Below, piece after piece: positions 1 through 7,165 of a DNA stretch of 42,167 nt. Below the pieces are notes generated by a model, which was not told the origin of the DNA, did not search any database, and saw nothing but the letters and a program-made list of their open reading frames with translations. Both the position numbers and the translations under genes were made by a program. Position 1 is the first letter of the stretch. Each line of letters starts with the position of its first letter. Source of the DNA: JAVBLG01 sp031553655 (GTDB taxonomy: Bacteria; Desulfobacterota; Desulfovibrionia; Desulfovibrionales; Desulfovibrionaceae); contig JAVBLG010000085.1 in assembly GCA_031553655.1 (NCBI GenBank), positions 1 to 42,167 of the forward strand, written 5' to 3'.

Positions 1-465
1 ATTTGTATCCGAGTATTTTACTAATTAAATTCGACAAATACGCTGATAATCCCTGTTTTGGGAGTTGCCCTAGGGGCTGGCTCTAAATGCGTCTTTTGTA
101 CAATGGCTACGTCAAGCGGGCATTTTTGCTCCGGTCGAGTACCATAGGAGTACACTTGCTACGCAAAAAGGCCCGCTTTCCTTGCCCTTGAATCAAAATA
201 CGCTATTTGGAGACAGCCCCTAGCAAAATGCTATAGAGCTCGTCATTTTCGAAATTATTAGTAAAATATCCATCAAGAGATATAATTATTATGGTGATAA
301 AATTGTATTTGGGCAATAGTAACTTGTATTTATCGACAAGTTGCAATACCATGATTCCACCTCGCCTCAAGGGCTATCTCAATATAACGGAATTAAGCTC
401 GGAGACAAGGAAAGTTATATAGGCCCAACTTGTCGAATCTTTTTTTGTTTTTTAAGGAGTTTGTC
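1..465. other. Gene-free leader region upstream of napD
   Basis: No convincing gene is visible in these 465 bases. The stretch holds the long hairpin repeat at 71-222. Directly after it (221-235) is a short palindrome-like piece, AGCAAAATGCTATA, that matches the end of the 212-bp MITE-like elements found elsewhere in the window. The rest is AT-rich. AACTTGT and ACAAGTT halves occur at about 322-342, and AACTTGTCGA recurs at 426-435, just before napD; these could be operator sites but nothing proves it. No end of napA can be recognised at the left edge. Confidence 0.6.
71..222 (-). repeat. Long hairpin repeat, GTAC-heptaloop family, copy 1
   Basis: The outer arms begin TAGGGGCTG (71) and end CAGCCCCTA (222) and pair imperfectly over nearly 30 bp. 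An inner stem AAGCGGGC/GCCCGCTT and TTTTTGC/GCAAAAA follows, so almost the whole 152 nt can fold into one rod. The apex at 139-153 is GTAC-N7-GTAC, which on the minus strand reads GTAC TCCTATG GTAC. On the minus strand the GGCAAGGAAAGC box (186-175) lies before the stem and TTGACGTAGCC (about 115-105) after it. Both boxes recur in the copies near 2220, 19735 and 34278. Function unknown. Confidence 0.75.
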
Positions 466-702
466 TTGGCTATACTCGGATTTTTAGCCCATGCTCTACC
501 CGGATATGCCCCCGAAGTGGAAGGCAAATTAGGCTCCATGCCCGAAATAACAACCTACGGCATACAGAATAAAGACTATGTGGTGGCGGTGGCTGAAGCC
601 CCGGCCCAAGTAATGCAGCCCATTACAGACCGGGTAAAAGCCTTTGATGAGGTAATATCGGTCTATGTCACCTCGTTTTCCACTGAAGATGAGGAAATGT
701 AA
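466..702 (+). CDS. napD: NapD, chaperone for periplasmic nitrate reductase maturation
   Basis: Encodes about 78 residues resembling NapD, the small cytoplasmic ferredoxin-fold chaperone that binds the Tat signal of the catalytic subunit NapA and helps cofactor insertion before export. The pattern is an N-terminal strand with a HALPGYAPEVEGKL segment, a central TYGIQNKDYVVAVAE strand and a final VISVYVTSFS strand followed by an acidic tail. I chose the TTG at 466 because AAGGAG lies 6 nt upstream (454-459). The longer frame from 430 would add twelve residues that NapD proteins lack. The last bases overlap the start of napG. The order napD-napG-napH matches the 3' end of the Desulfovibrio nap operon (known from D. 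desulfuricans as napCMADGH). No napA is present in this window; it may lie beyond the left edge or elsewhere. Confidence 0.78.
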   Translation: MAILGFLAHALPGYAPEVEGKLGSMPEITTYGIQNKDYVVAVAEAPAQVMQPITDRVKAFDEVISVYVTSFSTEDEEM

Positions 703-1159
703 TTTTTTACGCCCACCAGGCGTTCTCTCTGAAAAAGACTTTAAGACACGCTGCGTTTCCTGCGGGCAATGCGCGGCCGTGTGCCGTTTCGATTGTGTAA
801 AGCTTGTGCCCGACCATCTTTTAGGTCCGGATACTCCTAAAATATTTCCGCGCATAAAACCATGTTTCTTGTGTATGAAATGCGTGGATGTATGCCCTAC
901 CAGTGCTTTACGCCCGATAAACATGGCCGAAGCGGGCATGGGAACGGCCATTCTTGATCTCAAAAAATGTGTTGACTATCAGCAGGAAAACGGTGTTATG
1001 TGCTGGACCTGCTATGAGCGCTGCCCGCTTAAAGCCTCGGCCATTGTATTGAAAAATGGCTACATGCCGGAGGTTACCGACAAATGCGTCGGTTGCGGAG
1101 TGTGCGAATATGTATGCCCGGTAAAGGCCATATCCATCATCCCCACCCGACGCAAATGA
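689..1159 (+). CDS. napG: NapG-type ferredoxin without a Tat signal
   Basis: A polyferredoxin of about 156 residues. Four cysteine clusters are visible: CVSCGQCAAVC, CFLCMKCVDVCP, CWTCYERCP and CVGCGVCEYVCP, suited to four [4Fe-4S] centres. The opening LRPPGVLSEKDF corresponds to the start of the mature part of NapG, which passes electrons with NapH from quinol to nitrate reductase. The start is placed at ATG 689, inside the end of napD (14-nt overlap), because the frame is closed by a TAA at 653-655. The protein therefore has no room for the twin-arginine signal found on enterobacterial NapG. Either it works on the cytoplasmic side or it was shortened. Its stop overlaps the napH start as ATGA, which implies translational coupling. 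Family assignment is firm; location is uncertain. Confidence 0.82.
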   Translation: MRKCNFLRPPGVLSEKDFKTRCVSCGQCAAVCRFDCVKLVPDHLLGPDTPKIFPRIKPCFLCMKCVDVCPTSALRPINMAEAGMGTAILDLKKCVDYQQENGVMCWTCYERCPLKASAIVLKNGYMPEVTDKCVGCGVCEYVCPVKAISIIPTRRK

Positions 1160-2103
1160 ACACGATCGTTCAGAATAAATACAGCAAGATACTGCCAAAG
1201 CGCAGGCTTTGCCAGATTGGAACAGCCCTGGCCCTTATTGTGATTCCGCTGCTCAACATGCGCGACTGCACATTGCTGTCCGGAAATCTGCTTTCTTTCA
1301 ACCTGGCCGGATTGCCTCTGGCTGATCCTTTGGCCGTGCTTCAAGCCGCCATTGGAAGCATGGAATTTACGCCCGCAATGCTGATTGGCGGCGGCTTGCC
1401 GCTGCTTTTGGCTATGGTGCTGGGAAGAGTGTTCTGCTCCTGGATGTGCCCATATGGGCTTCTTTCAGAATGGATCTATACGCTCAAACGACGTCGAAAA
1501 CGCGGCCCGGCAGAAGAAGCTCCTTACCATAAAGGGGCGGAAGCATCAGAAAAAATAACGCACAATATTTTCCAGAAAACGGCCACCATGGTCGGATTAA
1601 GGCAAAATTCGCCGATAGAAATTAAGGACAATACAGCCCATCTGGCCGAGGTTTCACGCTTGATCCTGACCCTTGGCAGCCTCGCCGCACTATGGCTGAT
1701 GATGCCCATACCTCTGCTCAATCAGCTTTCCATGCCCGGCTGGTACTCCAGGGCGTGGCAATACGCCGCATTCTACGGCGAGGCGCTTTGGGGGGCTATT
1801 TTTATCCTTTCCACTCTGCTGCTGGCCGAATATGTAACCGAAAAACGCTTCTGGTGCCGCTACATCTGCCCCCAGGCCCTGCTCATCTCCCTGGTTGCGG
1901 CGCTTCCATTCGGTCTTAAACGACGCTTCAAACGGGAAAAATGCACCTGCGCCAAAAATGATCGCCCCTGTGCCGCAGCCTGCAGTCTTGAACTAAATAC
2001 GCGCAGCCAAGGCCCTCTTTCGCGCTTGGAATGCACCAATTGTGGCGATTGCGTGGACGCCTGCCAAAAACGCGGCAAGGCCCTGTCGCTGTCCGCCCGC
2101 TGA
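1156..2103 (+). CDS. napH: NapH-type membrane ferredoxin/quinol dehydrogenase
   Basis: A 315-residue membrane iron-sulfur protein. Four hydrophobic spans are visible (about 20-36, 75-95, 168-190 and 208-226). Two cysteine motifs of the NapH/CcoG type follow membrane segments: CSWMCP at 94-99 and CRYICP at 234-239. The C-terminal cytoplasmic tail carries two more cysteine groups, CTCAKNDRPCAAAC (263-276) and CTNCGDCVDAC (293-303), for [4Fe-4S] clusters. NapH with NapG forms a quinol-oxidising module feeding periplasmic nitrate reductase. The ATG at 1156 overlaps the napG stop, so the two are read together. The hydrophilic insert at about 111-160 is rather long. A convergent gene follows after about 200 bp that contain hairpin repeat copy 2. 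Without a visible napA the module may serve another reductase. Confidence 0.85.
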   Translation: MNTIVQNKYSKILPKRRLCQIGTALALIVIPLLNMRDCTLLSGNLLSFNLAGLPLADPLAVLQAAIGSMEFTPAMLIGGGLPLLLAMVLGRVFCSWMCPYGLLSEWIYTLKRRRKRGPAEEAPYHKGAEASEKITHNIFQKTATMVGLRQNSPIEIKDNTAHLAEVSRLILTLGSLAALWLMMPIPLLNQLSMPGWYSRAWQYAAFYGEALWGAIFILSTLLLAEYVTEKRFWCRYICPQALLISLVAALPFGLKRRFKREKCTCAKNDRPCAAACSLELNTRSQGPLSRLECTNCGDCVDACQKRGKALSLSAR

Positions 2104-2180
2104 TAAAGCCTGCCCCACCCGCATCTGTCTTGTCCTCAGAATATAGAAAAGGGCGAATTGTAAAAAAATGCATTTTGTTC

Positions 2181-2262
2181 TTTGACAAGGAAAATTGAAA
2201 TCCCGATCCGGGAATAGTACTTTTGCGGTACAGACCCGGATCGGGATTTCAATTTGACAAAG
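2181..2262 (+). repeat. Hairpin repeat, GTAC-heptaloop family, copy 2
   Basis: A perfect 21-bp inverted repeat (2192-2212 with 2235-2255) encloses a 22-nt loop containing GTAC TTTTGCG GTAC. The GACAAGGAAAA box (from 2184) precedes it and TTTGACAAAG (2253-2262) follows it. The 8-mer TTTGACAA occurs on both sides (2181-2188 and 2253-2260), which could be a target duplication or part of the repeat. It lies between the convergent napH and the gene ending at 2309, so it may also act as a two-way terminator. Confidence 0.8.
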
Positions 2263-2308
2263 TCAGAGGGCAAAAGTCACTTTTTACAGGCTGCCCCCAC
2301 TCAAAAAA

Positions 2309-2833
2309 CTAATAGGCCCACTTACCGTCATAGTGCAGCAGCTCGCTCATGCGGCGCGACTTGACGCTCTGGCAGGGAGCGTTAAGAGCTTTTTCACGGC
2401 TTTCGCCACGGCATTCCATGGTGTATTCCATATAGCGTACGATACCGACATAACCTTTGCCGCTTTGTGAGGGCCGCAGTTCGGTGGAAAGAGTGCTGGG
2501 GTCGGCATGGAGATAACGGGCCACAAATCCTCTGCCATCGGTGGCCTGGGCCACTTCTTTCTGCTTGATATTGGGCACGATGTGCGTAGAAGCCTGGGCC
2601 ACCAGTTTCTTGCCGGTTTCATCCAGCTTCTGCTTGACTACGTCTTGTGATTCAACAGCTTTACTGGCCGGAGCGGCTTTTTTGGCCGGAGCAGTCTTTT
2701 TGGTTTCAGCCGGTTTGGAAGTTTCTTTTTTGGCGTCGGTGGGTTTGGCGGCTTCGGCGGCATAAGCGACCGAACCGCCCATGGACAGGACAGCACATAC
2801 GGCCATGGCGGCCAAAGACTTAATACTAAACAT
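2309..2833 (-). CDS. Small exported basic protein of unknown function
   Basis: A 174-residue protein whose family I do not recognise. Residues 1-25 form a clear Sec signal peptide (MFSIKSLAAM then a hydrophobic stretch, cleavage near AYA-AEA). Next comes a low-complexity linker of about 35 residues rich in Lys, Ala, Pro and Thr, often seen in periplasmic or cell-envelope proteins. The C-terminal 100 residues look folded and contain two cysteines (MECRGESRE and APCQSVKS) that could form a disulfide, ending in HYDGKWAY. The product is probably periplasmic. The next gene upstream on the same strand is the VWA-OmpA protein, 132 bp away, so the two may be co-expressed. No enzymatic motif is visible. 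Confidence 0.7.
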   Translation of the reverse strand: MFSIKSLAAMAVCAVLSMGGSVAYAAEAAKPTDAKKETSKPAETKKTAPAKKAAPASKAVESQDVVKQKLDETGKKLVAQASTHIVPNIKQKEVAQATDGRGFVARYLHADPSTLSTELRPSQSGKGYVGIVRYMEYTMECRGESREKALNAPCQSVKSRRMSELLHYDGKWAY

Positions 2834-2965
2834 AAAACTAACCTACATTTCCTTTTACGGATAAAATTGAAATTAACTACTTTTACAGAAAAAAACAACG
2901 CCCGGCGACATTACTGCCACCGGGCAGCATCTATCCCGTCTTTACAACAAAGGCAGCAATTATTT

Positions 2966-3961
2966 TTATTCAAAGCCACCGTCGGTACGGCGGTTCAGGT
3001 ACCGGCCTTCTTCGGTCTTGTTGTCATACTTGAAGGACTTGCCGCAACCGATAGCATGCATGCGGCTGGCAGGTACGCCTCTCTTCACAAGGTAATCCTT
3101 AACGGAATTGGCGCGATTCTGGGACAGCTTCTGGTTGTACGCGTCAGAACCGATCCAGTCGGTCCAGCCGGTGAGAACAACGCGCTTGTTGGGGTTGTTC
3201 TTAATGATGGAAGCAGCTTCATTCAGAGTAGCCTGGGCCTTGCTGTCAAGGGCATAGGAATTGAAGGCAAAGTTCACGCCGCGCAGGACGAGCACGTCGT
3301 CTTCACCGCAGAACACTTCGGCCACAAACTTTTCGATGGCGGCGTCGTTGTTCAGGTCTTCAGCCTTCACATACACGGTGTTGGGGTTCATCTTGGCAAC
3401 GGTGTCAAGATTGGCCTTACCGTTCTTGGTGTCGGCGAAGGAAACGATGTGGATAACGAGATCGCGCTGGGTGGCATAGATGCCGCGGATTTCGTTAACA
3501 AAGTCGGAACCGCTGTTGTTGTCGCCGTCAGAGAAAAGGATGACGGCGGCGCTGCGCTTCATGCCGGACAGGAAGGGTTCATACTTCTTGAACCCGTCGC
3601 CCATGGCGGTCATACGACCGAAGATCTGGAAGTCGCTGCGAAGCTTGCCGATGGCACGGGACATTTCAGCACGATTCCAAGGACCCTGATTGACGAGAGC
3701 GCCATTGGGGGTGATTGTGTGCAGACCACCGTTGATGTTCCAATTAGGAATCTTGTCATTGATTTTCTGCATCAGATCTTTAGCGATGAGAACTTTGTCG
3801 TTCTTCATCGGCGCGTACTTCATCATCATGGAACCGGAATAGTCCACAACGAAATCGAAGCTCTCAACCTTTTGGGTGCAATCATAGGGAGCCGCAGCGG
3901 CTGCCACTGCATAGCCCAAAACCAAGATCGCGGCTAAAAACAAGTAACGAACAGATTTCAT
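2966..3961 (-). CDS. VWA-domain protein with C-terminal OmpA peptidoglycan-binding domain
   Basis: A 331-residue exported protein. Residues 1-24 are a signal peptide ending in an alanine run. A von Willebrand factor A domain follows, with the metal-ion site DYSGSM at 40-45 and a later VILFSDGDNNSGSD strand. From about residue 218 to the end it is an OmpA-like domain (VNFAFNSYALDSKAQATLNEAA, then NRANSVKDYLVKRGVPASRM, with a final NRRTDGGFE) of the type that binds diaminopimelate in peptidoglycan. The ATG at 3961 was chosen because GGAGG lies 7 nt upstream; the longer frame would add six residues before the signal peptide. It is likely anchored to the cell wall in the periplasm and may bind a protein or metal through the VWA part. 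About 400 bp of non-coding DNA lie upstream and should contain its promoter. Confidence 0.85.
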   Translation of the reverse strand: MKSVRYLFLAAILVLGYAVAAAAAPYDCTQKVESFDFVVDYSGSMMMKYAPMKNDKVLIAKDLMQKINDKIPNWNINGGLHTITPNGALVNQGPWNRAEMSRAIGKLRSDFQIFGRMTAMGDGFKKYEPFLSGMKRSAAVILFSDGDNNSGSDFVNEIRGIYATQRDLVIHIVSFADTKNGKANLDTVAKMNPNTVYVKAEDLNNDAAIEKFVAEVFCGEDDVLVLRGVNFAFNSYALDSKAQATLNEAASIIKNNPNKRVVLTGWTDWIGSDAYNQKLSQNRANSVKDYLVKRGVPASRMHAIGCGKSFKYDNKTEEGRYLNRRTDGGFE

Positions 3962-4363
3962 GGGTGCCTCCAGAAGCAAAATTTAAAATAATTTTGGTAT
4001 GCCATCGACAGCATAGTTCCTAACTTACCTCACAATCAACTAAATTGCAAGGTCCATACCCACTATACTATTTTTGCGAGTTAAAACTATCTGTTTTCCC
4101 ATACGATTGCAAGTGTTCTTACATTATTTTCAACAAAAAATGTGAATCATTCTAAGTTTAAGGCGCAATTGCTCGATTTTTCCGGGGCTTCGACGACATA
4201 TTAAACAACTTAAAAACGCCGCCTCCACCCCTCAATGCCGTTCATTTCATTTTTAGCTGATTCAGGTTCAGCTTAAGAAAACCTCTGTGGAAAATACATC
4301 GTCACAATTAAAGTTTTGTCAATACATTTATCCGAACATTTATCCGAATGGCAATAAATCATC
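3962..4363. other. AT-rich intergenic region with a 12-bp tandem duplication
   Basis: No gene is seen here. Upstream of the VWA-OmpA gene, on the minus strand, a possible -10 box TATAGT lies at 4067-4062, with no good -35. Close to the stop of the next gene, CATTTATCCGAA is repeated twice head to tail at 4325-4348. Confidence 0.5.
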
Positions 4364-7042
4364 CTACTGATTTATTCTTGGCGTCGCAGGAGCAGGCTGA
4401 GGCGCGCCTTGCGCCGGGGCGCCTTCTCCGGACGGCTTAGCGGCATCGGAAGCCGCGCCGGGAGCCGGAGCCGGTTTAACTTCGAAAGCGGGGGCTGTCG
4501 GAGCTGCCGGAGCCGGTTTTGCGCCTTCGGCAGCGGGTTTGGCCTCCTCGGAAGAAACGCCCCCCGAAGCGGGTTTGAGCGCATCGGAAGCCGGAGCTGC
4601 CGGGGCGGCTGGAGCTACCGGGGCGAACGGAGCCGGTTTCACGGCCCCAGGAGCGGGCCTGACCGGGGCGGCTTCACGCGGCAGACCGGGAATCATGGGC
4701 AGGAAGTCGGCCGGCAGTTTGAAGCCGGGTACATCCTTAAACAGTTTTTTACCCACCACTCCGTCGAGGGCTGGTGAAATAAGAAGTGTGGCCGGTTGTA
4801 CCAGCATGCAGGCGAAAAGAACCACGACAGCCATGGCCCCGCCCGGGAAGGAACGTCTGGTCAGCTTCCACAACACCAGGGCGCCAAGGCCCAGAATTCC
4901 GGCCACAAAAGGCAGACCGCGCGCCGAAGCCGTGAGCAGCTTGGCAAAATGCGCGGGCATCTTGGCGGCCATTTGCGCGGGCGAAGCCGAAGCCATGCCC
5001 AGAACCACGGCCAGAACAAACAGCAGAAAAGCCATAAAGCCAAAGAAGGCCCGGCTGTTTCCTGGTTCCAGGCGCATAACGGCCCGCCCCAGCAGGGCTG
5101 AGGCCACAGGCAGAATGATTGCCACGGCAAAGACGGGCTTTACGGCCACAAAAGTGATCAGTGCAAGCCCTATTACCAGGCATATCCACAACCAGGCCCC
5201 GCCGCTGGATTCGCGTCGCGAGGAGGCCAGAGTTGAAATGGACCCACCGGCCACCTTGCCCCAGGAAACAAAGGGGATTACGAATATCCAGGGAACCAGA
5301 GCTCCGGCCAGTATGGCAGGCTGAATCCACAGAGGTTCTTTTGGCGGCCACAGGGGTGAAACAAAGGGCATTGCTGTCTGCGCCAGAAAGGCCGGCAGAT
5401 AGCCGTTATCCGGGTCATAGCCGATAATGGCCCCCAGCCAGCCCAGAATCACCATCAGCATCAGCACGAAGCCGAATACCGCGTCGAGCTTGTTGGCCCG
5501 GCGGAAAGTGCCGCGCCATACGATGAAGATGATGCTGGCCAGCAGCGGCAGGGCAAAGCCGATGAAACCGCCGCACAGAGTGGAAAGCCCGGTGAATATA
5601 AAGCCCAGAATAATCCAGGTGAAAGAGCGCTCGCTGGCCCAGCCTCGATGCAGAAAAGCCAGGGCCAGGGCCATTACGCCAGCAAAGAACAGATCCGGTC
5701 CCACAAAGTGCGACAGCCCCATGAAAGCGGCGCTGGAAAGCATTACCAGACCGGAGGCAAAGGCCGCGCGGTTGCCGAACCCGCAAGCCAGCGCCAGGGT
5801 GTAGGCGCCGAAAAGCGCTGTTAAGGCCCCGGCAAAGGAGGCCAGGGCATACAGCAGAGGCCCGTCCACAAAGGGAATGAAATCAAGAGCGCGTACCAGC
5901 CAGAAAAAGCCCGGCATGGCAGCGGGCAAGGCCGCATTGTAAGGAGGCGTGAGCCATTGGCCCGAAGACAGCATTTGATTGTAATTGTTGATGAACGACT
6001 CTTCGACCGGAATATATATGCCCGGGAAGATCGCCCCGCCAAGGGTCTGTATGACCAGAATGGCCGCCAGACCCAGCAGCGAAAGCAGCGCCAGGCCGTT
6101 GAAAGCGGCTACGGCCAAACCGGGTTTTTCCTCTTTGGGCTTGGGTTTGGGCTTGGGCTTCGCTTTGGGTGTAGGCTTTGCGCCCAAAGGAGCGCCTTTG
6201 GCCTGCGGATCAGGCCCGCCGGGCACAGCCCCAGGACTGGGCTCATCCGTGCGAATGGCCCCTGTTCCGGGCATTCCCGCAAAATCAATACCTTCGCGTT
6301 TCTCTTCTTCACTGGAAAAAGCGAAACCGGCCTCCCCGCGAGCATCTTCTGGACTGGTCATGAACCTGTCCCATTCCGAGCCGGGTTTCTCTTCGGCAGG
6401 GGCGGCTTTTCCAAGGCCCGGGACATAATCCGGAGGTCTGGTCATGGTGCAGGTAATTTCCGCCCCGCAAACACATTTGCACACACAGGTACAGGTGCAG
6501 GGCTCAAGAGGACCGACGCTTTTGGGCGCGCATTCAGTTGAGGCTCCAACGCGTTCAACCTTGCTTTCGGGCGCGCCCGCCTCCGATGCGGGCATGACCG
6601 GAGCGATAACGGCTTCGGATGCAGCTTCAGCAGGTTGCGCGGCCTGCTCGGAAGATACCGGCGCTACTTCAGCAGCTTGCGCGGTCTGTCCGGCAGCAGG
6701 CGTCACCGCTTCAGCAGTTTGCTCAACCTGCCCGGCAGCAACCTCGGGAGATATTACGGCAGGTTGTACGGCCTGTTCTGAAGCGACCGACGCTACTTCA
6801 GCAGGTTGCGCGTCCTTGCCGTCAGTATCGGCGTCAGTGGCGGAGGCTTTTTTGCCTTCCTCCACTATTTTTGAAATTTGCTCCAGGACGGTTTTGGGTT
6901 CTGAAATAACGGCGTCCGTCCTGTCATCCGCCTTTGAGGTTTCCGCCACGCCCTCTTCAACGTCCGCAAGGTTGCGCTTTTCTTCTTCGGAAGAAACGTC
7001 TACGGAGCTATTCTGGTTTTTTTCATGTTTGTTTTTTTTCAC
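4364..7042 (-). CDS. GT-C type polytopic membrane protein with Ala/Pro-rich tails and a cysteine-alternating motif
   Basis: An 892-residue integral membrane protein. The start is a GTG at 7042 with GGGAGG 7 nt upstream. Residues 1-305 are cytoplasmic and disordered: acidic at first, then repeats of the type EVAPVSSEQAAQPAEA, and finally a basic KPKPKPKPK stretch just before the first membrane span (about 308-331). Residues 182-192 read CTCTCVCKCVC, with more cysteines at 171 and 198, a possible metal site. The core has about a dozen hydrophobic spans. Its first loop (EESFINNYNQMLSSGQWLTP, then PAAMPGFFWL) resembles lipid-linked sugar transferases of the ArnT/PMT (GT-C) class. The C-terminal 120 residues are Ala/Pro-rich. 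It follows the GH13-like lipoprotein, with 123 bp between them. A role in envelope glycosylation is an inference. Confidence 0.7.
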   Translation of the reverse strand: MKKNKHEKNQNSSVDVSSEEEKRNLADVEEGVAETSKADDRTDAVISEPKTVLEQISKIVEEGKKASATDADTDGKDAQPAEVASVASEQAVQPAVISPEVAAGQVEQTAEAVTPAAGQTAQAAEVAPVSSEQAAQPAEAASEAVIAPVMPASEAGAPESKVERVGASTECAPKSVGPLEPCTCTCVCKCVCGAEITCTMTRPPDYVPGLGKAAPAEEKPGSEWDRFMTSPEDARGEAGFAFSSEEEKREGIDFAGMPGTGAIRTDEPSPGAVPGGPDPQAKGAPLGAKPTPKAKPKPKPKPKEEKPGLAVAAFNGLALLSLLGLAAILVIQTLGGAIFPGIYIPVEESFINNYNQMLSSGQWLTPPYNAALPAAMPGFFWLVRALDFIPFVDGPLLYALASFAGALTALFGAYTLALACGFGNRAAFASGLVMLSSAAFMGLSHFVGPDLFFAGVMALALAFLHRGWASERSFTWIILGFIFTGLSTLCGGFIGFALPLLASIIFIVWRGTFRRANKLDAVFGFVLMLMVILGWLGAIIGYDPDNGYLPAFLAQTAMPFVSPLWPPKEPLWIQPAILAGALVPWIFVIPFVSWGKVAGGSISTLASSRRESSGGAWLWICLVIGLALITFVAVKPVFAVAIILPVASALLGRAVMRLEPGNSRAFFGFMAFLLFVLAVVLGMASASPAQMAAKMPAHFAKLLTASARGLPFVAGILGLGALVLWKLTRRSFPGGAMAVVVLFACMLVQPATLLISPALDGVVGKKLFKDVPGFKLPADFLPMIPGLPREAAPVRPAPGAVKPAPFAPVAPAAPAAPASDALKPASGGVSSEEAKPAAEGAKPAPAAPTAPAFEVKPAPAPGAASDAAKPSGEGAPAQGAPQPAPATPRINQ

Positions 7043-7075
7043 TGAACATCCTCCCGCATTTTACCGTCAAAAAAC

Positions 7076-7161
7076 GGGGAAATCCCGTTCCAGATTATAG
7101 ACAAACCTCGCCATAAAAACCCTCATACGCCAGACGCAAGGATTGGGGAAATCCCGTTCCA
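7076..7161. repeat. 17-bp direct repeat pair between two minus-strand genes
   Basis: GGGGAAATCCCGTTCCA occurs at 7076-7092 and again, identically, at 7145-7161, 69 bp apart. Each copy contains the small palindrome GGGAAATCCC. The pair occupies the space between the lipoprotein gene stop (7166) and the GT-C gene start (7042). It could be a regulator site used twice or the trace of a local duplication. Confidence 0.6.
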
Positions 7162-7165
7162 TATT

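Noticed and set aside
430..465. An upstream TTG start for napD at 430
   Set aside because: It adds twelve residues not seen in NapD proteins, while TTG 466 has an ideal ribosome site.
2867..3937. A 356-codon open frame antisense to the VWA-OmpA gene
   Set aside because: No start signal or domain is visible, and the opposite strand encodes a protein with signal peptide, VWA and OmpA motifs.
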